A stretch of 64,000 bases of DNA from Streptomyces sp. NBC_00234. Its GTDB lineage: Bacteria; Actinomycetota; Actinomycetes; Streptomycetales; Streptomycetaceae. The DNA lies in NCBI RefSeq assembly GCF_036195325.1, contig NZ_CP108101.1:8210317-8274316 (forward strand), read 5' to 3'. The notes below the pieces were generated by a model. The model was not told the DNA's origin and did no database searches. It was given only the letters and a program-made list of their open reading frames with translations. Position 1 is the first letter of the stretch. Each line of letters starts with the position of its first letter. Shown here in pieces: positions 45,165 to 53,729 of the stretch. The position numbers and the translations under genes were made by a program.

Positions 45165-46997
45165 CTACCTCGCAGTAACTGCCGCGCCGGGTATGGGCGC
45201 CAGCTTGTCGGCTTCGGCGACGGCGGCGCTCCAACTGAACTCGTTGTTGTCGCTGAAGTAGTAGTAGGTGGCGCCGTTCGGCATCATCGCGACGGTGATG
45301 CCGCCGTATCCCGACATGAACGGTACGTAGAAGGGGCTGGTGTAGGCGGGGTTGTCGGCGGAGGTGAACTCGCGTCCCCAGAAGCCGTTCTGGTACTTCA
45401 TGGGCTTGGTGCCGGTGGTGGTCATGCCCCGGTCCTGCGGTGTGCGTTGCATGGTGGCCGCGAGCAGTGTCGGGTCGAGTATCTGCGTGCCGTTGACGGC
45501 GCCGTGGTCGTTGTTGAGGAATTTCGCGAACCGGGCGACGGAGTCCTGCGTCCAGAACATGCCGTAACCGCCGAAGGGTGCCCCGCCGGGGCTGTTGTCG
45601 GTGCGGGAGGAGACGAGGGAGTCGGGCCCGACGCCGATGGGTTCGAGCACGTCGTCACGGAGCATGTCGAAGATGTCGGCGTCCGAACCGGCCTCGTTCT
45701 GCAGGTAGTTGTTCATCGCGCGGGTGGCGAGGAAGGTGTCCGAGGTGTGGTAGACCCACTTCCTGCCGGGGCTGGCCTTACGCGGGAAGGACAGGGCGAG
45801 TCGCATCTTGTCGGCGTAGGGCTCGGCTGCGAAGAAGTCCGCCATGGTGCGGCCCGATTCGTCGGTCTCGTAGCCGGGCGAGGTGTAGTTCCCGGTGGCC
45901 ATGTCGAGGGTGCGGTCGAGGGTGACGCCGCTCCAGGCAGTGTTGCCGGCGGTCTCCGGGATTCGGTCCGAGAGCTTCTCCTGGGCCACGGCCGGGCCGT
46001 ATCGCTGCGCCAGACGCAGCATGGCGGTTCCCGCGAACGCCGACTTCGCGGTCGAGTACGAAGGCAGCAGCATCTGGCCGCAGAACGGGTACTCTCCTTG
46101 CCGGGTCCGACAGTTGCCCACGTAGTGGACTCCGCCGAAGTAGAAGCCGAAGGTGCTCAGCGCGGACGGCGTGATGCCGGAGCCGAACTTCGTCACGTCC
46201 ACCCCACTTCCCGGGTGGTCGGCGGCCAGCGCCGAGATGGGCTTGGCCGGGAGCCGGTCCTTGACCTCGGAGGCGTACGCGTCGCGCAGGTTCTCGGCGC
46301 CGTCGACGGGGCCGGGCCGGTAGTCGGCCGGTACCTGGCCCCACATGTCGAACTGGAAGTACTCGCAGGTCTCCGTGGTGATCTGGTAGCGGACTTCGGA
46401 GATCGATGTGTCGTCGAAGAGGAACGTCAGGGCGCCGTTGTGCACGCAGTTGGCGTTGCGCTCGACGAGCGCGAACGGCAGGGAGACGCGGGTGCGTTGG
46501 CCGTCGCCGTCCTCGTTCCACGCGCGGCCGGGTCCCACCGCCAGGTTCCACGCCTGGTTCCCCGTGTACTGCAACCCGCGCTTCGCCGGGACGAGGTGGC
46601 TGCCGTCCTGCACGAGCGCGATGTCGACCGGTGGCAGGTGCCGGGTCGCTGCTGCGTCTCCGTATCCGTTCGGGTCCTTCAGCGCGCGGAATCCGCCGGC
46701 GGTGGAGAGGCCGTCGAGGGTGAGGGTGCCCTCGAAGCTGCGGGTGGGTGGCGCTGCTTGCGCCGGCAGGGCAAAGGCACTGTCGGGCACGGTGTCCTCG
46801 GCGGCACCCCCGGTGAGTTGGCCGGCGGTGAGTTCGGACCGGTTCACCGCACCGCTTCCGGTGAGCGGATCACCCGGTACGGGTGCGGTTGCGGCGGGCG
46901 CCGCCATCGTCGGTGGCGGGACGGCGAACAGCCCCGCGAGCACGGCGGCAGTGGCGGCGGCACGGCGTAGCCGTCGGGTATGGAACGGTCTCGGCAT
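45165..46997 (-). CDS. Secreted serine hydrolase (beta-lactamase-like fold)
   Basis: A 610-residue exported protein. A signal peptide (about residues 1-33, ending PTMAAPA) is followed by a 220-residue N-terminal region and a class C beta-lactamase or DD-peptidase-like domain. SYSTAKSAFAGTAMLRLAQR holds the Ser-x-x-Lys nucleophile motif; VYHTSDTFLATRAMNNYLQ holds the Tyr-x-Ser/Asn-like element, and MSGYGGITVAMMPNG the last motif. Eight or so cysteines suggest disulphides. The ATG at 46997 is preferred since it begins the signal peptide and follows GAGG. Probably a cell-wall or ester hydrolase. Confidence 0.88.
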   Translation of the reverse strand: MPRPFHTRRLRRAAATAAVLAGLFAVPPPTMAAPAATAPVPGDPLTGSGAVNRSELTAGQLTGGAAEDTVPDSAFALPAQAAPPTRSFEGTLTLDGLSTAGGFRALKDPNGYGDAAATRHLPPVDIALVQDGSHLVPAKRGLQYTGNQAWNLAVGPGRAWNEDGDGQRTRVSLPFALVERNANCVHNGALTFLFDDTSISEVRYQITTETCEYFQFDMWGQVPADYRPGPVDGAENLRDAYASEVKDRLPAKPISALAADHPGSGVDVTKFGSGITPSALSTFGFYFGGVHYVGNCRTRQGEYPFCGQMLLPSYSTAKSAFAGTAMLRLAQRYGPAVAQEKLSDRIPETAGNTAWSGVTLDRTLDMATGNYTSPGYETDESGRTMADFFAAEPYADKMRLALSFPRKASPGRKWVYHTSDTFLATRAMNNYLQNEAGSDADIFDMLRDDVLEPIGVGPDSLVSSRTDNSPGGAPFGGYGMFWTQDSVARFAKFLNNDHGAVNGTQILDPTLLAATMQRTPQDRGMTTTGTKPMKYQNGFWGREFTSADNPAYTSPFYVPFMSGYGGITVAMMPNGATYYYFSDNNEFSWSAAVAEADKLAPIPGAAVTAR

Positions 46998-47204
46998 GGT
47001 CCGAGGTCCTCTCGGGCTGGCAGCTGATGCGGGATATCGCAGCATGGTGAGGCGCGCCGGGGCCGCCGTCCAATGCCTGCCCGGTCTGGTCAGGCTGCCT
47101 GCCGGGCATACCTCCAGCTCTTTTTGGCCTGTCGGCCGTCGGGTCGGCGTGCGATCACGCCTCGCGTCGTGGTGAGGGCCGTGGTCTGCAGTCGTCGCTG
47201 CAGT

Positions 47205-48101
47205 TCATAGGCCGGCGGCGACCTGTGGCCCGTACCGCTCGACACAAAAACGTGACAAACCGGCCGCGAAGGCCTCAATGCTGTGCAGCGCATAGTGGCT
47301 GGCGTCCCACGCCGCGTGCAGGTGGATCTGCAGCGGTTCACCCGTGCTGTCGAGGATCAGCAGCGGGTGCAGGTCGAAGCGGGGATCGTCGGAGACCACC
47401 GCGACACCATGGCCCGAAGCCGCCATGGCCTGTACGACGTGCGGGGTGTCGCATTCGAGCACGATCTCGTACGAGGCGTCCGCATCCTGCACGGCATGGT
47501 CCAGGATGCGGCGGGTGCCGTGCGCCGGGGTGAGGACGATGAGGGGCTCCGCGGCAAGTTCCCTGATGGTGACGCGGTCCCGGTCCGCCCAGGCATGGTC
47601 GTCACGGACGTAGGCCCACAGCGGCAGGCGGGCTACTGGGAGCCCGGCGAAACGGCTCCTCGGGGGTGCCGAGGAGATGGCTACATCGGCGCCCCTCGCA
47701 AGGGCCTGGTACGCATGTGCCGGACTCTCCGCCTGCACGGTGACGAGCGGATCCTCCGGCCCCCAGGTGGCCAGGAACGGCGCGATCACGTCGGTGATGG
47801 TGGTGGGCGGCGCCGCCACGGTGATCCGCATGGCGCGACCGGCAGCCAGCGCACCGACTGCGGCCGCGGCGGCGTCCGCGCGGGCGACCAGGTCGCGGGC
47901 CAGGGGAAGGAAGCGCCGGCCGGCCGCCGTCAGGACCATCTGCTTGCCGCCGCGGTCGAAGAGTGTCATCCCCAAGGTCCCTTCCAGACCGCGCAGTTGG
48001 CGCGACAGCGAGGGCTGGGCGACGCGGACCACCTCGGCAGCCTTGGTGACGGAACCGGTCTCCACGATGGTCAGGAAGTAGCGCAGCACTCGGATTTCCA
48101 T
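47205..48101 (-). CDS. LysR-family regulator
   Basis: A 298-residue LysR-type regulator. The N-terminal HTH is RYFLTIVETGSVTKAAEVVR followed by VAQPSLSRQLRGLEGTLGMT; residues 90-298 form the effector-binding domain. It is divergent from a nitrilase/permease operon over 196 bases containing a 9-3-9 palindrome with LysR-type symmetry, so it very likely regulates that operon and itself. The inducer is probably the transported amine or nitrile (inference). Confidence 0.93.
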   Translation of the reverse strand: MEIRVLRYFLTIVETGSVTKAAEVVRVAQPSLSRQLRGLEGTLGMTLFDRGGKQMVLTAAGRRFLPLARDLVARADAAAAAVGALAAGRAMRITVAAPPTTITDVIAPFLATWGPEDPLVTVQAESPAHAYQALARGADVAISSAPPRSRFAGLPVARLPLWAYVRDDHAWADRDRVTIRELAAEPLIVLTPAHGTRRILDHAVQDADASYEIVLECDTPHVVQAMAASGHGVAVVSDDPRFDLHPLLILDSTGEPLQIHLHAAWDASHYALHSIEAFAAGLSRFCVERYGPQVAAGL

Positions 48102-48139
48102 GGCGGTGGTCCCTCGGGAGACGGAGGAGGCATGACACC

Positions 48140-48160
48140 ATCATGCCTCAAAGGCATGAT
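48140..48160. promoter_or_regulatory. LysR-type operator candidate
   Basis: ATCATGCCT and AGGCATGAT are perfect 9-base arms around CAA, in the divergent LysR/nitrilase promoter. It contains the T-N11-A symmetry typical of LysR binding sites. Confidence 0.7.
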
Positions 48161-48297
48161 AACCAACCCTCTCAAGTATTTGAGGCTATGGCTGACTGAC
48201 TGCATTCTTGTCCCACCGGAATTCTTGGTTATCGGAACCCGAATCTCCGTCGACTTCTCCTCGTACAACAATCCTTTCGATTGGCTGGTGTTCCCGC

Positions 48298-49176
48298 ATG
48301 GCCCGCCCCCTGCCCCTGATCCTCGCCCAGGCGCCCGGCCGCCCGGCCGACGACCTCGCAGGCTTCGCCACCGACGTGGAGCGGCGCGTGAAACTGCGCG
48401 CACCCGGCGCCCTCGTCGTCTACCCCGAACTGCACCTCGGCGAGAGCGCCCCCGGCGTCCCGGCCGCCCCGGAGGAGGGGGCCGAGCCGCTCGACGGCAA
48501 ACGCGATGCGGCCTTCGCCGAGCTCGCGGGCGACCTCGGCATCTGGCTGGTACCCGGCAGCGTCTACGAACGAGGCGCCGACGGCCGCGTCCACAACACG
48601 GCACCGGTCTACTCACCGCAGGGCGAGCGCCTCGCCGCGTACCGCAAGATCTGCCCGTGGCGACCGTACGAGACGACCACACCCGGCAACCGGTTCGAGG
48701 TCGTCGACCTCGCCGGGGTCGGCCGCATCGGACTGTCCATCTGCTACGACACCTGGTTCCCGGAGATCTCCCGCCATCTGGCCTGGATGGGCGCAGAGTT
48801 GATCGTCAACGTGGTCCGCACGCCGACGAGCGACCGTGCGCAGGAAGTCGTCCTCAACCGCGCCAACGCCATCACCAATCAGGTCTTCGTCGCCAGCGTC
48901 AACTCCGCCGCCCCATCCGGGACCGGCCGCAGCCTCGTCATCGATCCACAGGGCACAGTGCGCGCCGAAACCGTCGACGCCGGAGACTCCACCCTCACCG
49001 ACGTGATCGACCTCGACGAGGTCGGCAACGTCCGCCGCTACGGCACCGCCGGCCTCAACCGGATCTGGGACCAATTCCGCCCCGGCGACCCAGCCCTCGA
49101 GCTCCCGCTGTACGGGGGCCGCATCGACCCCGCCACCTGGAACCCCGCCCACACCACCGAGGAGCCACCACGATGA
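48298..49176 (+). CDS. Carbon-nitrogen hydrolase (nitrilase superfamily)
   Basis: A 292-residue enzyme that hydrolyses a C-N bond of an amide, nitrile or carbamoyl compound. The triad is visible: VVYPELHLGE (Glu), YRKICPW (Lys) and SICYDTWFPE (Cys nucleophile). The fold ends QVFVASVNSAAPSGTGRSLV and DPQGTV. I use the ATG at 48298, the first residue conserved in the family; upstream frame is unconserved. Its stop overlaps the permease start (ATGA), so the two form a coupled operon regulated by the divergent LysR. Confidence 0.92.
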   Translation: MARPLPLILAQAPGRPADDLAGFATDVERRVKLRAPGALVVYPELHLGESAPGVPAAPEEGAEPLDGKRDAAFAELAGDLGIWLVPGSVYERGADGRVHNTAPVYSPQGERLAAYRKICPWRPYETTTPGNRFEVVDLAGVGRIGLSICYDTWFPEISRHLAWMGAELIVNVVRTPTSDRAQEVVLNRANAITNQVFVASVNSAAPSGTGRSLVIDPQGTVRAETVDAGDSTLTDVIDLDEVGNVRRYGTAGLNRIWDQFRPGDPALELPLYGGRIDPATWNPAHTTEEPPR

Positions 49177-50543
49177 ACAGCGAGACCACAGAGAACACCA
49201 TGAGACTGAAGGGCGACCTGAGCCTCCTCTCCGTCGTCCTGTTCGGCCTGGCCTACATCTCCCCCGGCATCGTCGTCACGATCTTCGGCGTGGTCGCCGC
49301 CACCAGCGGCGGCGCGGCCCCGACCGCGTTCGCCATCGCCACCCTCGCGATGCTGCTCACCGGGCTGAGTTACGCGAAGATGGCGCGCGCCGTGCCCGGC
49401 GCGGGATCGGTCTACACCTACGCCCGCAAGATGCTCGACAGCCGCATCGGTTTCCTGTCCGGCTGGGCGATGCTGCTCGACTACTTCTTCATCCCGATGG
49501 TCGGCTGGCTGATCACGGCGATCTACTTCAACGCCCAGTTCCCTGACATACCCAAGTGGGTCTGGCTGATCGTCTCGGTGGGCATCACCACCGCCATCAA
49601 CGTCTTCGGCATGAAGCTCGCGGACCGCGTCAACAAGGTCCTGATGTTCATCGCTCTGGGGTCGCTGGTCCTCTTCGCCACCCTGTGTGTCGTCTTCCTC
49701 GGCAAGCACGGCTCCTCCGCCCCCGCCACGGACGCCCTGTGGAACTCCGGCACTTCGATCGGCGCGGTCACTGCGGCCGCCGCCATCGCCGCGTACTCCT
49801 TCCTCGGCTTCGACGCCGTCTCCACGCTGGGCGAGGAGGCCACGGGCGGGGCAAAGACGATCGGCCGCGGCATCATCGGCTGCGTCATCGCCGCCGGAGC
49901 GATCTTCATCGTGCTGTCCTTCGTGATGCAACTGGTCCACCCCGGCGCGAAGTTCGCCGACGTCGACGCGGCCGCCTACCACCTGAAGGTCCAGGTCGGC
50001 GGCGAGACGTACGCCGAGATCATCAACTTCGTCACCATCGCCGGATCCATCGCCTCGTGTATCGCCCTGCAAGCCTCCGCCGCCCGCCTCATGTACGTCA
50101 TGGGACGCGACGGCGCACTGCCCAAGGCCGTCTTCGGCAACCTGTCGAAGAAGACCGGCACGCCCGTGCCGAACCTGCTGCTGACCGCGGCCGCCGGTGT
50201 CATCGCCATGAAACTCGACCTGACCACAGCCACCTCGTTCATCAACTTCGGCGCCTTCCTCGGCTTCGCCCTGGTGAACGCCTGCGTGATCGCCCACCTG
50301 GTCCGAGAGCGCAAGCACAGCCGCACCCCCAACCTCTTCTCGTACCTGGTGATGCCGGCCATCGGCGCGGGCGTTTCCCTCTACCTGCTCACGAAGCTCG
50401 GTGACGTCGCACTCCAGATCGGCGGCGTCTGGCTGGCGATCGGCGTCGTCTACCTGGCCGTCCTGACCAAGGGCTTCCGCCGGCCCGCACCGGAGATGAC
50501 CTTCGACGACGACACCGAGGCCACGGACAGAGTCACCGCATAG
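49173..50543 (+). CDS. APC-family amino acid/amine permease
   Basis: A 456-residue transporter with about 12 membrane helices, of the amino acid-polyamine-organocation type. GLAYISPGIVVTIFGVVAAT is helix 1 with its broken centre, MARAVPGAGSVYTYARKMLD follows, and YSFLGFDAVSTLGEEATGGA is the family's helix-6 signature. The start overlaps the nitrilase stop and follows GGAG. It probably imports the nitrilase substrate. An acidic C-terminal tail (EMTFDDDTEATD) is cytoplasmic. Confidence 0.93.
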   Translation: MNSETTENTMRLKGDLSLLSVVLFGLAYISPGIVVTIFGVVAATSGGAAPTAFAIATLAMLLTGLSYAKMARAVPGAGSVYTYARKMLDSRIGFLSGWAMLLDYFFIPMVGWLITAIYFNAQFPDIPKWVWLIVSVGITTAINVFGMKLADRVNKVLMFIALGSLVLFATLCVVFLGKHGSSAPATDALWNSGTSIGAVTAAAAIAAYSFLGFDAVSTLGEEATGGAKTIGRGIIGCVIAAGAIFIVLSFVMQLVHPGAKFADVDAAAYHLKVQVGGETYAEIINFVTIAGSIASCIALQASAARLMYVMGRDGALPKAVFGNLSKKTGTPVPNLLLTAAAGVIAMKLDLTTATSFINFGAFLGFALVNACVIAHLVRERKHSRTPNLFSYLVMPAIGAGVSLYLLTKLGDVALQIGGVWLAIGVVYLAVLTKGFRRPAPEMTFDDDTEATDRVTA

Positions 50544-51316
50544 CTCCCCTCCCTCGCCCGGCTCGTCGTGCGGTGTCGCGACGCCGTCACCGGCCGGGTG
50601 AGGCGCGGCCGTACCCCTTCCGAGCTGCCCTTTGCCCTGCGTCCAGGGCCAGCTGCGGCGAAGTCGACGAAGGGAAGCGCGTTCCTCAGCTCGCACACGG
50701 CAGAGCGGATGGTGCGGCGGATCAGACCAGCCGCTTACGCCTCCTCGCCGACCCGGGGAAAGCGGACCCCATTGGCGTCGCCGATATCCGGCACCGCCAC
50801 CCAGTTTTGGCCGATGCCTGCGAAGGCAGAAGTGGCCCCGGCGTTCCTAGAACTCGGCGAACAGGCAATCGTTGCCCGGCGCACCAACGAGGGCTGGCCG
50901 TTGCGCTGGCAGGACGGGGCGTGCGCAGGACGGGGGCGTGCTCGACTGGCGCGTTCAAGATCCATCGTCGTCTTGGCCGGGACCCGCTGGGCCGGGTGTG
51001 GCGGCCGCCTGGCTGGGAGCCAGTCGGCGAGGCGCGGCCGCGTGCGCGACGGCTTCGGGCTTCCAACCTTCAACCCTCACTCGGGGCATCCTGGCCGGTG
51101 GCCGGGAACATGCGGGAATGTGTTCCGGTCGTAGTCCCCTGCGGCAGGACGAGGCGCGAATGCTGTCGTGCTCCTGAGCGAAGCGTAGAGCGGTCTTCCG
51201 AATCCGGACAGAGTTGCTCTGGCCTTGGGATTTCTGATTCCCGTGTGGGCAAGGGGTGTTGATGGTTCGGGTGCGTATCAGCGGTGCGGAGCCTTCTTGT
51301 GCTGTCTGCAATTAGA
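50544..51316. other. Stretch without an assignable gene
   Basis: About 770 bases between the permease gene and a large inverted repeat. Several frames are open on both strands but none has a convincing start or family similarity. Confidence 0.45.
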
Positions 51317-51338
51317 TTCACTGTCAGAGAAGTCGAAA

Positions 51339-51433
51339 CGACTGGGTTCGCTGTCAAACGACTCGATTGGCTCACAAAGGACAGCAGTTGTCCTCTGGCA
51401 TCCAATCCAGTCGTTTGACAGCGAACCCAGTCG
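51339..51433. repeat. Large inverted repeat, possible transposon-end array
   Basis: Two 32-base arms (51339-51370 and 51402-51433) are inverted copies with one mismatch; key bases are GACTGGGTTCGCTGTCAAAC. The 31-base centre contains AGGACA and TGTCCT. A weaker direct copy (TTCACTGTCAGAGAAGTCGA) lies at 51317-51336 and another near copy at 44639-44658. Repeated TGTCA-containing units of about 20 bases recall binding sites at ends of Tn7/Tn5053-like elements. Confidence 0.6.
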
Positions 51434-51471
51434 CCGAAGGCGAGCGGAGCGGGTCCGCGTCCGCGGCCTGG

Positions 51472-52056
51472 TCAAGCCGGGGATGCGGGCCCGGGTGGCA
51501 GATGGACGGTCATGATCAGGTGGCAGGGCTCGTCGCCCACCCCGCGATAGGTATGGGGGGCGTCACCGTCGAACGTGGCGGTCTGCCCGGCTTCGACGGG
51601 GTGCTCCGCACCGTCGACGACCAGGACCATGCGTCCCGCGGTGACGCTGACGGTCTCCACGACGCCGGCCTGATGAGGGTGGCTGGGGTACTCCTCGCCC
51701 GGCTCGAGACGCCAGCGCCACACCTCGACCGGAGCGGAGCCCGAGGTCGTCAGCATGAGCCGGGCCTCGCTGCCGCGCTCGCCCGCCCACAGCGGCATCA
51801 CAGTGCTGGCCGAAACCACACGGACGCGCCCTTCGGCCGGACCATCCATCAGCGCGGAGACCGAGACACCCAGCGTGTCGGCAAGCCGGACCAGGGTCGC
51901 GAAGTTCGGATTTCCCTGCGCCTTCTCCAGCCCGACCAAGGCCCCCTTGCTGACCTTGGCCCGGCGGCCGAGTTCGTCCAGGGAAAGGCCGGCGCGAGTG
52001 CGGGCCGAGCGGACGTTGTGCGCGAGCGTGCGCAGGGCCGCCTGTGTCTCGGTCAC
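51472..52056 (-). CDS. XRE-family regulator with cupin domain
   Basis: A 194-residue regulator. Residues 1-68 form an HTH (AHNVRSARTRAGLSLDELGR, RAKVSKGALVGLEKAQGNPN). Residues 110-185 are a cupin (PGEEYPSHPHQAGVVETVSV with its His ligands). The GTG at 52056 is the first conserved residue. It diverges from an EamA transporter gene, and three phased direct repeats sit between them, so it probably represses that operon in response to a small ligand bound by the cupin. Confidence 0.92.
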   Translation of the reverse strand: MTETQAALRTLAHNVRSARTRAGLSLDELGRRAKVSKGALVGLEKAQGNPNFATLVRLADTLGVSVSALMDGPAEGRVRVVSASTVMPLWAGERGSEARLMLTTSGSAPVEVWRWRLEPGEEYPSHPHQAGVVETVSVTAGRMVLVVDGAEHPVEAGQTATFDGDAPHTYRGVGDEPCHLIMTVHLPPGPASPA

Positions 52057-52100
52057 CTGGTCACCATCCCCATCGTTCGGTCAGTGGAATGCACCACTCG

Positions 52101-52155
52101 GTCGTTCGGTTGACAGAGGGCGGTCGTTCCGTTGTACGGTTTAGTCGTTCTGCTG
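52101..52155 (+). promoter_or_regulatory. Three phased direct repeats and promoter of the EamA operon
   Basis: GTCGTTCGGTTG (52101), GTCGTTCCGTTG (52123) and GTCGTTCTGCTG (52144) are spaced 22 and 21 bases, two helix turns. A -35 TTGACA lies at 52110-52115, with -10 TACGGT 19 bases on (52135). The regulator would sit on one DNA face over the promoter. Confidence 0.65.
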
Positions 52156-52175
52156 TAATCGTAAGGGATCGTCTC

Positions 52176-53012
52176 GTGATAGCTCTACTGCTGGCCCTGG
52201 GCAGCTCACTGGCCTACGGATGCGCCGACTTCCTCGGCGGTCTGGGCGCCCGCAAGGCCCACGTGCTCCGCACTGTGATGGTCGCCGCGCCAGCCAGCCT
52301 GGCGGTCGAGCTGCTGTTGTGGCCCGTGCTCGGGGCCTCATTCAGCCCCGCCGCGCTCGGCTGGGGCGCCGCCTCCGGGGTGGCCTCGGCCGCCGCGTTC
52401 GCCCTGCTCTACAAGACCCTCGCCATCGGCCCGATGAACGTGCTCTCCCCGATCACCGCGCTGGTGTCCGCCGCGCTCCCGGTCGCGGTGGGCCTCCTGC
52501 AGGGCGAGCACCTGGGGACGGCCGGCCTTTTGGGTCTGCCGCTGGCGCTGGTCGCGGTCGTGCTGGTCAGCGCCGGACACGGGACAGGCTCGTCCCGGCC
52601 GTCGCGTACGGCGCTGCTGCTGGCCCTCGGCGCGGGCGCGGCCATCGCACTGCAGCTGATCTTCCTGCACCAGGCGCCGTCCGACAGCGGCGTGGCACCG
52701 TTGATCATCGGCAGAGCGGTCTCCTCGGCCGTCACACTGACCGCGGCCGGCCTCCTGCACCGCAGGCTCGGCCCCGAGAAGCCCGCCTACGCCCTGTCGG
52801 CCGCCGCCGGAGTGCTGGACTCGCTGGCGAACCTGCTGTTCCTGCTCGCCGCACGCAGCGGCGACCTCACCGTCGTCGCCGTGATCACCGCCCTCTACCC
52901 GGCCGGCACCGTCCTGCTCGCCCGCAGCGTGCTCGCCGAACGCATCCACAAGGGACAGATCATCGGCCTCGGCGCAGCCGCAGTCGCCGTCAGCCTCCTC
53001 GCCCTCACCTGA
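52176..53012 (+). CDS. EamA/DMT-family transporter
   Basis: A 278-residue ten-helix transporter of the drug/metabolite superfamily. LLLALGSSLAYGCADFLGGL and FALLYKTLAIGPMNVLSPIT form the first EamA unit, VLDSLANLLFLLAARSGDLT and VVAVITALYPAGTVLLARSV the second. I use the GTG at 52176 because AAGGGA precedes it and the hydrophobic N terminus begins there. It probably exports a metabolite; substrate unknown. It opens a run of three genes. Confidence 0.88.
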   Translation: MIALLLALGSSLAYGCADFLGGLGARKAHVLRTVMVAAPASLAVELLLWPVLGASFSPAALGWGAASGVASAAAFALLYKTLAIGPMNVLSPITALVSAALPVAVGLLQGEHLGTAGLLGLPLALVAVVLVSAGHGTGSSRPSRTALLLALGAGAAIALQLIFLHQAPSDSGVAPLIIGRAVSSAVTLTAAGLLHRRLGPEKPAYALSAAAGVLDSLANLLFLLAARSGDLTVVAVITALYPAGTVLLARSVLAERIHKGQIIGLGAAAVAVSLLALT

Positions 53013-53041
53013 CCGCCCTACGCACTTCAAGGAGCCCCCGC

Positions 53042-53689
53042 ATGTTCATCCAGCCCTGGGACACCGCCCTGGACGAGGCCGAATGGCAGACCTGGATCGC
53101 CGAAGGCCACGACTTCGGACTACTCAGCGTCAACGGTTTGCTTGGCCACGCGCCCACCACCGTGCCGACCCACTTCGTCCCCGACGGCAAGCAACTGCTG
53201 ATCCATCTGGCCCGCCCGAACCCGGTCTGGGAGTCGATCGAGTACGACCCGAACGTCACCTTCACCGTGATCGGCGACTACGCCTTCGTCCCCGGCCCCT
53301 GGCGCGCCAAGCCCGGCACGCCTCCCACCGAAGGCGTGCCCACCAGCTACTACGCCGCCGTCCAGTTCATCTGCCAGGCCCACATCGTCGACGAGCCGCA
53401 AGCCAAGGCCGAGCTACTGCGCCGACAGATGGCCCACTTCCAGCCCGCCGGCGACCACGCCCCCATCGAGGTCGACCAGGCACCGTACGGGCGGATGCTG
53501 CCCGGCATCCGCGGCCTGACGCTGGAGGTGACGGAGGTCCGGGCCAAATTCAAATACGACGACCACAAGCCCGTAGAGCACCGCGCCGCCGTCGCTGACC
53601 ACCTCACCGCCCGCGAGCAGGCCCTCGACGAGCCCACAGCGCGCCAGCAGCGGCGCCGCCTGGACCGCATCGGCCCGTGGAAATCCTGA
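53042..53689 (+). CDS. PaiB-like FMN-binding protein
   Basis: A 215-residue protein of the PaiB/FMN-binding split-barrel type. MFIQPWDTALDEAEWQTWIA is the typical opening, THFVPDGKQLLIHLARPNPV the flavin-binding strands, and QAPYGRMLPGIRGLTLEVTE the conserved C-terminal block. Members reduce or bind small molecules or repress sporulation genes in Bacillus; the role here is unknown. AAGGAG precedes the ATG, 29 bases after the EamA gene, so it is co-transcribed. Confidence 0.88.
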   Translation: MFIQPWDTALDEAEWQTWIAEGHDFGLLSVNGLLGHAPTTVPTHFVPDGKQLLIHLARPNPVWESIEYDPNVTFTVIGDYAFVPGPWRAKPGTPPTEGVPTSYYAAVQFICQAHIVDEPQAKAELLRRQMAHFQPAGDHAPIEVDQAPYGRMLPGIRGLTLEVTEVRAKFKYDDHKPVEHRAAVADHLTAREQALDEPTARQQRRRLDRIGPWKS

Positions 53690-53729
53690 CCCCGTCCACC
53701 CCGCACCACCTCGGAACGGAGCCCTGCCC

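Noticed and set aside
45009..46970. A 653-codon plus-strand frame opposite the serine hydrolase
   Set aside because: Antisense shadow of a gene with signal peptide and Ser-x-x-Lys motif.
47283..50543. A 1086-codon plus-strand frame through LysR antisense, nitrilase and permease
   Set aside because: The first half is antisense to LysR and a shadow of the nitrilase; the permease alone is the gene, starting at 49173.
51225..51515. A small protein with SFDSEPSR-type repeats at the inverted repeat
   Set aside because: Both strands read similar peptides only because the DNA is an inverted repeat; no ribosome site, no family.
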